Below the pieces are notes generated by a model. That model was not told the DNA's origin and made no database searches. It saw nothing but the letters and a program-made list of their open reading frames with translations. Positions 45,010 to 56,812 of a stretch of 64,000 nt of DNA are shown here, in pieces (positions within the stretch are counted from its first letter, which is position 1; the number at the start of each line of letters is the position of its first letter). Source of the stretch: Tenrec ecaudatus (lineage: Eukaryota; Chordata; Mammalia; Afrosoricida; Tenrecidae); contig NC_134534.1 in NCBI RefSeq assembly GCF_050624435.1, positions 69,587,501 to 69,651,500 on the forward strand. The letters run 5' to 3'. The translations under genes and the position numbers were made by a program.

Positions 45010-46032
45010 GTGTCGGCCTGAACAAATTATAGATAACATTAAGGAGAATGGGAATTCCAGAATGCATACTGATGGGAACTCCAGAATGCATAACGTGGAA
45101 CTTATGCATGAATCAAGAGACAGTCAATCAACCTGAACAAAGGATACTGAATGATTTAAACTCAGGAAAGGAATGTGTCAGGGTTGTATCTTTTCACCTT
45201 ATTTCTTCAATGTGAATGCTGAACAAATAACTCAAGAAGCAGGACTAGATGAAGAAGGCTTACTAACAATCTGCAATCTATGGATGACATCTCACTTGCT
45301 GAAAGCGAAGAGGACTTGGAACACATGCTGATGAAGATCATGGACTATAGCCTTCAGTATGGATTACAACTCAGTATAAAGAAAACAAAAATCTGGGCCA
45401 ATAAAGAACACCACAAAAATTGAGAAAAGATTGAAGTTGTTAAGGATTTCATCTTGTTGGATAACAATCAATACTCATGGAAGCAGAATTAAAGAAAATA
45501 AACAATATATTCATTGGGCAAGGCTGTTACAGAAACCTTCGTTAAAGTGTTGAGGATCTAGGATGTCACTCTGAGGACTAAGGTGTACCTGATCCCAAAC
45601 TTGGTATTTTCAGTGGCCTCATAAGTACGTGGATATAGCCCAACGAATAAGAGAGACTGCAAAGGAATTGATACATTTTAATGTTAGTGCTGGTAAAGAA
45701 TATTGAAAGTGCCAGGGACTTCCAGAAACACCAACAACTCTGTCTTGGAGAAGTACAACCAGAATGCTCCTTAGAAGGGAGGATAGAGAGGAGAGACTTG
45801 TCTCGAGTACATTGTACGCATTATCAGGGCAGAGTAGTCCCTGGAAAAGGATATTGCTTTCAGTAAAGTATAGAATTAGTGGAAAAGAAGATGAGTTCAC
45901 ACAGAGACTCCAACAGTGGACTCCCATGTAACAACACTTGTGAGGGTGGCACAGGACCAAGAAGTGCTCTGTGTTGTTGCGCATGGGTGTTCTGTGAGCC
46001 ATAACCGACTTGATGGCATGTAGCAACCACCA
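45010..46032 (+). mobile_element. RTE-clade LINE 3' part
   Basis: From the reverse transcriptase (CAAATTATAGATAACATTAA, TGTGTCAGGGTTGTATCTTT) through AGGATTTCATCTTGTTGGAT and GAAGTACAACCAGAATGCTC to the 3' end (AACCGACTTGATGGCATGTA, GCAACCACCACATGG). The fingers region contains a short duplication (GGGAATTCCAGAATGCATAC against GGGAACTCCAGAATGCATAA). The palm motif box is mutated and there are several stops. Confidence 0.87.
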
Positions 46033-47509
46033 CATGGCAAAATGAACTTGGAAGATGAAATTAAATGTATGGATCTTAACATTGCATTCTTTGTGTTAGA
46101 TGCTGTCAGTTAGGTTGTGACTCAGAGTGATCATTTTCCTTCTTATTTAAGGAAAGCATGAGGCCGACATCTCAGAATTGGCCAGGATAAGGTTTGGCTT
46201 ACCTACCATGTGCAGTAATGATGAATTTACCCTCACCCTGAACTTATGATGTCACAAGACTAAAAACACACCTTCAACAATGCCCTGGAAATGAGCAAAA
46301 TACCTTCTTCATCAAGATTTCTGGATGGGAATGTATATAACACTAATTTTTGTGCTGAATCACCCTGAAGAACATCAATCAGATAGCAGTTATTGCCTTA
46401 AAAGACCCCTGGTTCAGGACTGGAGGAGCTATCTTGATGATGTAAGTATTAGTGTGCTCCTTTGCTTGGTCAACCAAGTGAAACCTTTTTCACTTTTGGC
46501 CATTCATGACTCTGTAGCCCCATAGAGAAACACGTTGGCAAAGTTCTCTCTCTTGCTCTGAATTTTGCCTCTTTACCAGTTGGTTTATTGCTTAATCTGA
46601 TTTGTCAGTCCCGACAGTTTTGTGCATCAGCAACCTGTCATCTGAATTGTCAACCTGGGATGTGTGAGGAGAACCCTCCAGATGGATGTGATTTGGGACT
46701 TACTAGCCTCCAAAGCTGTGTGAACTGTTTCCTTAATGGCTTAGGAGTCTTGTAAGATGTTGCAGTGCATTGTGGAGCCCCGGGATTGGAGGAAGAGACG
46801 TGAGGGCAGGAGTAGTGGTTGCTATCAGAGACAATGGAGTGGTATCGCTTTTCAGAGAAGTTGGACATGTGGGACATCTTTAGCCGTCACCTCCCAGGGA
46901 CCAGCCTTGTGCTGATCCTTCTATAAACTTATTTATACATATTCTATCTCCAACTCCCCAGAGATTATTAAATTTATCTTCTGTGGTTTTGGAAAAAGAC
47001 TTTGATGCTTAGATAAGACAATTTTTGTAATCTTTTCATTACCTAATTTTGAATTAATTTCAAATAAACTGAAGACTGCTATTTACTGACATCATCTGGA
47101 CCAATCAGCTGGAAACATATATTCAAGGCTCAGAGTAGAAATGATTTAAAATATGCATGACTTGGATGCATGATAAGTACCATTAGCAGGTCATTCTAGA
47201 TCTATGGATTGCGAGAAGTCTCAAGGCTATGTGCAGCTATGGCATGGTATGAGGGTCCTATGAACTGGGCTGTCAGCATCACTCAAGAATGAAAGGTAAT
47301 GCGAATGGAGGTCCTAAAGGAAACTGTTGGACACCAGAAAAGGCCAGGGAAGCTAGGGATGAAAAAGGGTAAACAGCATAAAAAAGACTTAGATAAAAGA
47401 TAGGAGACTAGAAATATGAAAAAGAGCCATATGATGGAATGTAGTAATAGTAACTTAAAAATAATGACGTGAGCAGGTTTTTATACTCTCAAGTGTATAA
47501 AACAAACAA
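46033..47509. other. Mostly unassigned; small antisense SINE tail
   Basis: 46090-46135 (GTTAGATGCTGTCAGTTAGG) is probably an antisense SINE/RTE tail. The block 46,320-46,930 has the look of a dispersed repeat but I cannot name it. No gene seen. Confidence 0.4.
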
Positions 47510-47600
47510 ACTCACAGCCATTGAGTCAATTCTGACTTCTAGTGACCCTATAGAACAGGGTAGAATGGCCTCTTTGGGGTTTTGGAGACTGTCAGTCTCT

Positions 47601-48272
47601 TTTGTCTCCTAATCAAAGGGTTTATTAAGGAAGTTAATAGTTTGGATGCCAGCAAGAAATGCTCAGGATCATTGTTTATCAGGACTTATTAAAAAGTTCT
47701 TTAAGGTCTGCTAATCAATGCTCAAAGGGACAAACCACTAGCTTGTGAGCCTCAGCCTGAAGACATTCAGCTCCGTCAGCAGATCCGGTTCCCTGAATTA
47801 AATGCCCAAAGGCACTCAGCTCCACTTCCATGGGTCGGCAAGCTCAGCTTGTCCAATTACGTCTCAGAAGTTCCCCACTTCCCAAGCCAGTCTCCTGCGT
47901 GAGAGCATGCGGCTTTACTTGCTCCATGGATTTGGAAGTCCACCACTTTGTTGCATGACTTGGCTCCTGGTTCTGCTGCTGCTCCACTGATGGTTTAACT
48001 GTCTTCTGGAGTGAGGAGGTTCCCTGAACAGGGGTCTTGGGTCATCTAGAGGCAGAGGTTCTCAACATGTGGATCGTGACCCCTTTGGGGGGGTCGAAGG
48101 ACCCTTTCACAGGGGTCGCCCGATTCCTAACAATAGCAACATTACAGGGTCACCACAACATGAGGAACTGTATTAAAAGGTCACGGCATTAGGAAGGTTG
48201 AGAACCACTGATCTAGAGGCTGCCCTCTACTTCTGGCTCCTGTGGTAATAAGATCTCTCCCCTGCTTGAAAC
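47601..48272. mobile_element. Unclassified interspersed repeat 'X', copy 1
   Basis: Shares ordered blocks with 59739-59990: GGCTCCTGGTTCTGCTGCTG, CTGATGGTTTAACTGTCTTC, AGGTTCCCTGAACAGGGGTC and TGTGGTAATAAGATCTCTCC. It splits a SINE and is itself split by SPIN copy 3. No coding region or clear TG...CA or inverted ends were found, so the class is unknown. Confidence 0.55.
48053..48210 (+). mobile_element. SPIN-like non-autonomous hAT transposon, copy 3, with perfect flanks
   Basis: Starts CAGAGGTTCTCAACATGTGG, followed by ATCGTGACCCCTTTGGGGG and GACCCTTTCACAGGGGTCGC. It ends TTAGGAAGGTTGAGAACCAC+TG. ATCTAGAGG stands on both sides (48044-48052 and 48211-48219), so an exact 8-bp hAT duplication plus one chance base. 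The TCTAGA core is the known target preference of Charlie/SPIN hATs. 158 bp, non-coding, inserted in repeat X. Confidence 0.9.
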
Positions 48273-48385
48273 TGTCACTGTTTAGGAGAACAGACAGGCC
48301 TCACCTTTCTTCCTCAGACAGCCTGGGGCTTTGAACCGCTGACCTTCCAACTTGCAGCCCAATGAATAACCCACCAGGGCTCCTT

Positions 48386-49429
48386 TTCTAGTGCATATAC
48401 TTTTGTCTGATTAGGATATAGGTTGTCCCAGGTTATAAACACCCAAATTATAGGCACCCTTAGTTATAAACCAACTTGACAAGGCCAATTTATTGAAAAT
48501 TAGGGATACATAATGGTTAATAATAACAACCAGGCACTACTTTGTGATACATATTGAAATATCATCATCATCATCATCATTATTGTATCATTATAGTAAA
48601 GTTGATTTTAAGATACATTTTTATCCATAGAAAGTTACACTATATATGGTATACTAAGAAAATATTTGATTTACATTAGATACAAACAGAACTTAACTGC
48701 TCTGACTTATGGGCAAATTCAACCGAAAGACAGATTTAAGAACATAATTTGTAACATGGACTGCCTGCAGTTAAAGACTTTTACATGCCCTGAAACTCAA
48801 AGACTGGGCATTGGATAAATTAAGGAAAAGAACTCCATGTCCCCCATCCCTCAACCCCCCCGGGGTCATACTCATCTTTCCCTGGGAAAAGATGGATGGG
48901 ACTCTTAGGGCTGCGTCTCCCAGAGATTCAATCATCATCCGCCTGCATGTGTGTACAAAATGGGCTAGATAGTAGCTGTGGGAAATGGATAGTGGCTGTA
49001 CTCATTCTTTTGTTTTTCATTGGTAACAGAACTCCAAACTTATTTTGGATGTCAAAATCCCCCTTTTCAACGATACCTAGGTGACTGTGCCCCAGTTAAT
49101 GAGATGGAAGATGCAGTTGGGTGAAACTTCTAAGAAGGGTCCTTGAAGGGAGCTGCATTCCCTTGGAGGAATGCTCTTTTGCTCTCCTGCTGTGACGTTT
49201 CCCTTTGGCACTGAGGAGATGAAATGGTTGGTGCTCTAGCAGGCCTTTGACCTGGGAGGTGACCTTAAGGATGGAAACCATCATCAGGATGGTGAGGGAG
49301 TAAAAGAAAACAGGTCAGATGCACCCGTTCTAAGGATCATCCTGGTTAAACTTGTCCAGAAGAGATCTGTGGACTTTTGGGGAGTCCCTGATATATTTAA
49401 TATTCTCCAACAATGCTATAATTTAAGGA
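48386..49429. other. Unassigned sequence with (ATC)n
   Basis: An ATC microsatellite lies at 48561-48580. Around 48420-48480 short repeats (GGTTATAAAC, AGTTATAAACC) suggest a decayed DNA-transposon end, not assigned. No gene seen. Confidence 0.45.
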
Positions 49430-49980
49430 CACTGATTCTTCTTCAGTCTTTCTTATTCATTGTTTATCATTTGCATGCATATTAAGATGATTGCAATGAT
49501 CATGGCTTGGGTTAGGCACACCTCAGTCATCACAGTGACAGCTTAGCTGAGAGAGACATTATGTAATGGATTTGCACAATGCAAAGCACAAGTTGATCTC
49601 TTGCCTACTGCTTCTATGGACAATCATTGCGGATTCAAGTAAAATGAAATCCTTGACGCTGCTCTTGTTCTGATTGATGATATTGAGCTTCTCCAATTTA
49701 CAGATGTAATTGATTTGATTCTTCTGCATTCCATTCAGTGATGTCCATGTGTACAGTCTAATTTTGTAGTTAAAAAAAGGTATTTACCCTCTTCCTTGAA
49801 GGGGCAGCCAGTAAAAAAATGATGTAAAAAATAAGTAAAAATTAAAAGGTATTTACAATGAGTAAGTCTTTGGTCTTGCAAAATTCTCTCATATACTTTC
49901 TGGCCTAGTTTCTATCACCAAGGTCATATTTTTCTGTTACCGGTCCTTCTTCATTTCTAACTTCTGCACCTGCATCTTGT
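49430..49980 (-). mobile_element. RTE-clade LINE, antisense, internally deleted
   Basis: GCAATGATCATGGCTTGGGT and GATGAAATCCTTGACGCTGC style blocks (TGATCTCTTGCCTACTGCTT, AAATGAAATCCTTGACGCTG) are from the antisense C-terminal half. The sequence then jumps to the endonuclease part (ACAGATGTAATTGATTTGAT, GATGTCCATGTGTACAGTCT, TTTGGTCTTGCAAAATTCTC, TTTCTATCACCAAGGTCATA). The reverse transcriptase is deleted. A 56-bp insertion with target duplication sits at 49788-49843. Confidence 0.8.
49788..49843 (+). mobile_element. 56-bp A-tailed retro-insertion with 13-bp target duplication
   Basis: AAAAGGTATTTAC is repeated exactly at 49775-49787 and 49844-49856, and the RTE reads through when one copy plus the insert is removed. 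The insert starts CCTCTTCCTTGAAGGGGCAG and ends in an A-rich tail (GATGTAAAAAATAAGTAAAA). The site GTTAAA/AAAAGG is of the TT/AAAA kind used by L1 endonuclease. The source RNA is not recognised. Confidence 0.7.
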
Positions 49981-50360
49981 GTCTGGTTCCTGCATCTCCT
50001 TGTGCCACTTGCCAATCCAAGGAGCTGTCAGTAGACCCCCTACAGTAGATTCACTCAGCTGATTTAGGATTTCTGCATCCACCAGCCAGTGGCCCCTGCT
50101 GTCTCTGTTTAATCATCTGGCCCCCTGTTCATTAGCTTCCATGAGTCCAGAGTAGCCTGACTTGAACCAAACTGGAATTAACCTCTTGGTACAACTGTGT
50201 AGATGATTTCTTGATAAAAAACCGCTTTAGGTACACAACACACACAAGCACTACTTGGTTTCCTTCTCTAGAGAACCCAGCCTTTCACGACAGTTATATT
50301 TTGTGTGTCTGTACTATAGCAGACAATATTCTGCTGCTCTTTGTTGCATTTTGAGTGGCT
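49981..50360. other. Unassigned; possible LTR-like end
   Basis: TTTCCTTCTCTAGAGAACCC near 50258-50278 resembles the TTCTCTGGAGAACCC found at the ends of some old LTR repeats. Nothing else is recognised. Confidence 0.35.
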
Positions 50361-50563
50361 AATCCCTGGTGGCTAATCCTGGTGGTTATGGCTTGGGCTG
50401 TTAATGCAGTCAAAACCCAGCAGCTGTTCTGCAAGTGAAAGTCGGGGCCTTCTACTCCCACAAAAAGATGCCGTCTTGGAAACTCACAGGGGCAATTCTA
50501 CCTTGTCCGATAAGGTGGCTATGAGTTGCCACTGACTCCATGGCAGTGAGTTATTGAGTTTTA
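50361..50563 (+). mobile_element. tRNA-derived SINE, sense, near full length
   Basis: Head AATCCCTGGTGGCTAATCCT and GGTTATGGCTTGGGCTGTTA, then CTTGGAAACTCACAGGGGCA and tail GGCTATGAGTTGCCACTGAC, TCCATGGCAGTGAGTT. Confidence 0.87.
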
Positions 50564-50580
50564 ATCCCTCAAAAGTGATC

Positions 50581-50720
50581 TGCCTCCTCCTTCTTCCTAG
50601 TCTGTCTTTGTTTGGAAGCTCCATGGAAGCCTGTCCACCATGAGCGACCTTTCTGGAATTTGAAGCATCTGTGCTATAGCACCAGACAAGTCCTTGCCGG
50701 ATGACAAACCATTAGATGAG
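50581..50720 (-). mobile_element. AfroSINE/RTE 5'-region fragment, antisense
   Basis: CTTCTTCCTAGTCTGTCTTT, GGAAGCTCCATGGAAGCCTG, TCCACCATGAGCGACCTTTC and GGCATAGC-like TGTGCTATAGCACCAGACAA are the antisense of the RTE/AfroSINE body seen at 20.9 and 22.8 kb. Confidence 0.7.
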
Positions 50721-50769
50721 TAGAAAATTGATCGTGGAGGTGGTGCTGTTTGGGTTTATGCAAACTCCA

Positions 50770-51915
50770 CCTCTGAAAAACCCATCCCTGGAAACTCTAG
50801 TCCTGCTGATGTCAGTTGGATTTTGGCTGACAGCAGAGAAGACAAGGCAGACATTTACTTGTGTTTTATCGACTATGCTATCGCATTCAACTGCATGGAC
50901 TATTACAAACTGTGGACAGCCTTGAGAAGAATGGGAATCCGAGAACACTACATTGTGCTCATGCTCAACTTGTACATGGGTCAAGAAGCAGTTGTATAAA
51001 CAGAACAAGGGCATGCTTCATAGTTTAAAATCAGAAAAGGTGTGCATCAGGTTTGTGTAATTTTACATACTTATTCAATCTGTGTACTATGCAAATAATC
51101 AGAGAGGCTGGATTATATGAAGAAGAATGTCATATCAGGATTGGAGGAAGGCTTATTAACAATCTGCCATATACAGATGACATAACCTTGCTTGTGGAAA
51201 GTGAGGAGCACTTGATGAAGATCAAGGATTGCATCCTTTAGTATGGATTATAACTCAATATAAAGAAAACAAAAATCTTCACAACGGAATCAGTATGTAA
51301 CATAGTGAAAAATGGGAAAAGTTTGATGTTGTCAAGGATTTTGTCTTGCTTGGACCCACAATCAATGATTATGGAAGCAGCAGTGGAGAGATCAAAAGAC
51401 AAGTTGCATTAGGTAAAGCCTGTATAAGACTTTTTTAAAGTGTTGAAAAGCAAGGATGTTACTTTGAAGACTAAGTTATGCCTTACCTAAGCCATGATAT
51501 TTTCAGTGGCCTCATATGCATGTGCAAGTTGGACATTGAGTAAGGAAGAATGGAGAAGAATCGATGTATTTGAATTATGATGCTGGTGAAAAATATTGAA
51601 AGTACCGTGGACTGCCAAAATAAGAACCAAATCTGTCTTGGAAGAAATACAACGTGAATGCTTCTTGGAAGAGAGAATGATGCGACTTGGTCTTACATAT
51701 CAGAAGAGATCAGTCTCCAGATAAGAACATCCTGCTTGGTAAAGTTCCAGGGCAGCAGAAAAGAAGAAGGCCCTCAACAAGATGGATTGGCACAGTGCCT
51801 CATCAGTGGACTCAAACATAAGCACACTTGTGAGGAGGGCACAGCACCGACCGGGCAGTATTTCATTGTGTTGTACATCGGGGGTATGATGAGTCGGAAC
51901 TGACTCAAAGGCACC
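50770..51915 (+). mobile_element. RTE-clade LINE 3' part, best-preserved reverse transcriptase segment
   Basis: Starts in the reverse transcriptase fingers (TTGTGTTTTATCGACTATGC, CAAACTGTGGACAGCCTTGA). It runs through the palm (51053-51241), the thumb region (AAGGATTTTGTCTTGCTTGG) and the C-terminal domain, and ends GATGAGTCGGAACTGACTCA, AAGGCACCTGGAAGAG. The (AAC)n tail is lost. Several stops, for example after EEHLMKIKDCIL. The palm catalytic box reads YTDD. Confidence 0.88.
51053..51241 (+). pseudogene. RTE reverse transcriptase palm fragment
   Basis: The frame contains YLFNLCTMQIIREAGLYEEE, IRIGGRLINNLPYTDDITLL and VESEEHLMKIKDCIL. The RTE family has YADD at the catalytic box; here it is YTDD (GCA to ACA type change). 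The two catalytic aspartates are kept in this fragment. Upstream the reading frame breaks, so no enzyme is made. Confidence 0.85.
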
Positions 51916-52164
51916 TGGAAGAGAGAAGAAAGAAAGGAAAAGGGACAAAAGGCCAATGTCACTTATCCTAGGAGACTTGTATCTTGCAGACTTGGCCCGT
52001 CACGTGTTGCAGACATTAACTGAGAGCCATAACCATAACGTCAGAGGCCAACGTTGGGTCAGTTCTTCGACTGTGGCCCATTTTCATGGTGTAGAGTTAG
52101 GTCATGTTAGATTTATGTGTTGATTTCTCCACCTTAAAAAAAAAGAGTATTCTTGGAGATGGCA

Positions 52165-52290
52165 ACATTTGCCTTGGAATGAATTCCAACTTTTGGCAAC
52201 CCCCTGTCTGGAGAATTGCGTCTCTGCGGGTTTTCGGTGACTGACTTTATAGACGTAGATCATCAGACCTTCCTCCCAGTGACAATGTTG
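52165..52290 (-). mobile_element. AfroSINE-type SINE, antisense
   Basis: TTTTGGCAACCCCCTGTCTG, GGGTTTTCGGTGACTGACTT and GTAGATCATCAGACCTTCCT with CCCAGTGAC correspond to the antisense tail and body of the type at 13565. The head is decayed. Confidence 0.72.
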
Positions 52291-54570
52291 GTGAACCATA
52301 CAAAAATATTTTCATTGAGCCAAGACTGAAATCTGTCTCCCTGATTGCCTGCTGTTAATTTTTTAATGGTTGGGGTATCTATTATCAGCAGAATCCATTT
52401 TGAAGAGGAGAGTAAGAAAGTATGCTTTTGTGGTTTCTCCCAGTTTGGAAAGTAAATGAGGGCTCTTAACATAGATTAGGCGACGGACTGTCCAAGGTTG
52501 GCTGGAGGGGCCCGAGGCTGGATGGAGAAGGCCAGGTCCCACTCCTGCTGCATCCAGGCCTGCCCAATGCCACAGCCCTGAATCACCACTAAAAGCAACA
52601 AACTGCCAGAGACGCCAGGTCCCAAAACATACTACAAAGGCTATAAATGGAAAATGTGCTTTTTCCTATTGACCTGCTTATATAAATAGCTTAGAGATGT
52701 TTTCCAAGTGCAAATCCCTAACACCTTAAGATTTTTATTTCACCCAATGGGGGGGAAAATTGCTCATTAAGGGGACTACTAACCTCAGCTTCTTGGCTGG
52801 GGTTTCCAGTTCATTACACAGTAATTAATAATCTATATGCTCAAAAAGTATTAAAAATTTTTTTATTTGTTTAGAATTTTATTCTACTTTTCTCCCAGAA
52901 AGCCAATAAAGGCAAAAACAGAATTCTCTGGGTTTGGAAAAAGAGGCTATAAGGTAAATGGAAAATTTAATTAATAGGTTCAAAATGTCTATCCTTAGGT
53001 TTTTTGTGTATGTGCAATTCAAGTGTTACTGCTTTTTAATTGTCACTCCACACAATTTTGAATAAGCAGATTTTGAGAAAATATGTTGGGAAGGTGAAAA
53101 CAGATGTTGGTGATGGAGGAGAATAAGGTAATGAGACACATTACTGTCACTACCAGCCCCAGAAGTGTGTGTCCTTCATAGGAACAGAGGAAAAAGAATC
53201 AGTGAGCCACAGTAAGCCTGAACAAATCCAGAATTTCACTAGTAGATGTAGCAGTTTTGCTTTCTTTACAATAATAAACAACAACAAGGAAACAAATCCA
53301 TACGACGAAAACCCTACAAACAAGCTCAAAACTAAGGTTGCATGCTCCAGCGTTATTGCATTTTAAGCTTTCTATCATATTAACTCAAGAAATAAAATGT
53401 GATCGAGCTTTTGCAAATGACATTAAATTATTTTATTGTAATCACATTCATTGTTTAATTCAAAAGATTTAACTAAAGCTATGTTGACCCAGTAAATACC
53501 ATGCCCACACGTAAAAAACCACCCTACTGTTATGTTAAAGTAGCATCTCTAGAAGTTAATTATTCTTCAAAAAGTCAGACCCCAACTTCACAGGTAGAAT
53601 CGGAGGAAATAACATTTTTTCCTTCCCTGGTAGCACAGCAGTAATTCTATTTTGAAAGCTGGAAGGAATGTCCCGAATCCCTGTACGTTGCACATAAACA
53701 CCAATAACTTTTCCTGATGTGGCAAAACGATCCTCATGTTTTTCTTATTGGAGATTAAAAAAAAAGGTCAAGCGAGTACTCCATTTCAGTGTTTACAAGC
53801 CTTACGGTCTATTATGCTCAGGCTAAGAAGTTTTTTGTACACTTGACAAGAGTCTCTGAAAAGAAACAAAACTTGGATGTGTTTTATGTTAAACCATTTA
53901 GAAGACCTTCGTTATAAATAGGAATTTATTAAAAATATTACTTCCAACTATAAAAAATTAAACATGAAGGCATCTTTTACTCCATCATGGTATAGGCAGC
54001 ACAGAGAAATGTTTCAAATAGGAGTCAGGACTTCTCTTTAAAATATGTTTCAATGTATTTGGCAGATTAGAAAATAAATCCTATTCTGCATACCATTGCA
54101 AGCTCTCATGATTGATCATCTGGACAGAAATCATGAGAAAAGTATAAGCAGATATTCATTTGTCAAAGAAACAATTCACCTTGGAAAAATGAGAAGGAAC
54201 TATAGAGAGTACTGTGTGTGAAGTCCAAATACTGGTATTTAAATTACTTTAAAGCAATTTACGCGTCAGTAATTAAGAGGAGGAAGAGATGAAGATTTCA
54301 TTTAAGATGAGAAGCCTATTAACATGGGTCATGCTGCCCAATAAGAGCCCATTCCATATTATGTGTCTCTGGGATGAGAGTGTGAAAAGGGCATCACGTC
54401 CCTTTATCACTCCCACCAGTATGAAGCCATATGACTAACACTGATCAGTTGCGATTTCCCCATATTGGTTCATTGATCTGTTTTGTAAAGTATACTCAAC
54501 AATAGCATTTTTACTTTTATTAAGGCAAGTCTGTGAAGAGAATACGAATGTCTTCTGGAACATTTAGATT
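52291..54570. other. Long single-copy-looking stretch
   Basis: About 2.3 kb without a repeat or gene that I recognise; the longest such block besides 25.5-27.5 kb. Frames are short. Confidence 0.5.
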
Positions 54571-55165
54571 ACATTTTAAAATTAATAAATCATTTTATTG
54601 GAGCTCTTACAAGCTCTTATATCAATCCATGCATCAATTGTATCAAACACGTGTGTACATAGGTTGCCATGATCATTTTCAAAACATTTTCTTTCAGCTT
54701 GAGTTCTCGGTACTAGCTCCTCTTTTTTTCTCTCCCTCCCCCACCCTCCCACCCTCATGGACCCCTGAGGGCATATTTATAATAAATTATAAATTATTAT
54801 TTTCATATCTTACACTGTCCTCTGTCTCTCTTCATCCATGTTTCTGTTGTTTCCCTCTGTTCTTGGTGGTGGGATTTTATGTCGATCATTGTAGATGGTT
54901 CCCCATTTCTCCCCTTTCTCTCCCCACCTTCCCCCACCCTCATGTTATGGCTACTCCCATTACTGTTCCTGAAGGGTTTATCTGTCCTTGATTCCGTGTA
55001 TTGTGAGCTCTTATCTATAACTGTGTACATGCTCTGTCTCGCTGGATTTATAAGGCAGAACTGGGGTCACGATAGAGGGGGAGGAAGCATTAAGTAACTA
55101 GAGGAACGTTGTGCGTTCCGACGGTGCTATGCTGCATAATGGCGGACTTGCTCCTTCATTGTGAC
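54571..55165 (-). mobile_element. A-tailed retrotransposon 3' end, antisense
   Basis: AATAAATCATTTTATTGGAG, CAATTGTATCAAACACGTGT, TTACACTGTCCTCTGTCTCT, TGGTTCCCCATTTCTCCCCT and CGGTGCTATGCTGCATAATG. 5'-truncated before the 240-bp module. The 152-codon frame across it is an artefact of the repeat. Confidence 0.75.
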
Positions 55166-55889
<724 letters not shown>

Positions 55890-56003
55890 GGAGGAGCACT
55901 GGTGGTGTAATGGTTATGCTTTGGGCTGTGATCTGTATGGGTGGAAGTTTGAAACTACCAACTGCCACACGGGAGAAAGATAGAGCTTTCTACTCCTGTA
56001 GAC
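55890..56003 (+). mobile_element. tRNA-derived SINE, sense, 3'-truncated
   Basis: GAGGAGCACTGGTGGTGTAA, TGGTTATGCTTTGGGCTGTG, GAAGTTTGAAACTACCAACT and GAAAGATAGAGCTTTCTACT give the head to mid-body; the tail is absent. Confidence 0.85.
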
Positions 56004-56611
56004 AGACTTGAGGTGAAGAGACACTCTTGTCTGCAAATACATCTTTCTCCATGCCAAGTTCTTGATGGCAAAGCTTTTTATTTTTACGTGTTGAATTACA
56101 AACCGCGCTGTAATTCATTGAAGCCACTCTAGATTTCACAAGTGGTAAAGACCCTACAAAGGGACATACCAATCTAGACATTCTTTCTATTCACATTTTA
56201 GATGTGACTTTCACTTGATTACATTATATCAAAATATGACTTCATTAACTAGATCATATTTCATCTTCTTTCTAGTATCAGATACACCAGGTCCATTTTA
56301 AAGCATGGTCCCTAAATATTATTACAAAGTAAACTGTACAGAATTGCTATGAGACAAATACCTCCTTCCTTGAAAATGTGAAATATAGAATGCTCTTATT
56401 TGCAGTTTTATACTCAAATTTTGAGAAGAATTGTATGTAATTAGTCAGACAGGAGATATAAGATGTATCTTTACTGACTTACAATCTCAGGAAATAAGAC
56501 TGGTGATGAATATGGTGATAAATATAAAAATGAAGAAAGTAAATTGGGAATTCTAATAGCCAGGAAGAGGACTGCTCTAAAGGAAAGAAGCAGTAAGTTC
56601 TTATTATAAAT
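56004..56611. other. Unassigned AT-rich sequence
   Basis: No gene or repeat recognised. Confidence 0.45.
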
Positions 56612-56812
56612 AAAGTGCACTGGTTAAGTACTTAACTGCTAACATAAAGGGCTGCAAGTAGAACCTAACAGCTGCTCGGGGGAAGAAATATGTGGCAGAT
56701 TTCTTTGCTGCTGTAAGGATTACAGCCTGTAAAACCCTGTGGAATGTCTCTACCTCTGCCCTGTGGAGTCACTATGACTCAGAATAGATTAGATAAACTT
56801 GGGTGCCAATAA
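56612..56812 (+). mobile_element. tRNA-derived SINE, sense, decayed
   Basis: GTGCACTGGTTAAGTACTTA, CTAACATAAAGGGCTGCAAG, CTGTAAGGATTACAGCCTGT and TGGAGTCACTATGACTCAGA keep SINE order. Confidence 0.75.

Larger units (their letters stand above)
47510..48385 (-). mobile_element. tRNA-derived SINE, antisense, split by another repeat
   Basis: Left part 47510-47600: CTCACAGCCATTGAGTCAAT and AGGGTAGAATGGCCTCTTTG. Right part 48273-48385: AAACTGTCACTGTTTAGGAG, GGGGCTTTGAACCGCTGACC and AACCCACCAGGGCTCC. The junctions share a GARACTGTCAST block (GAGACTGTCAGT left, GAAACTGTCACT right), as for a target duplication of about 12 bp. Confidence 0.8.

Noticed and set aside
48420-48490. Possible DNA-transposon end with repeated GTTATAAAC motifs
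   Set aside because: Too short and without a matching inverted partner.
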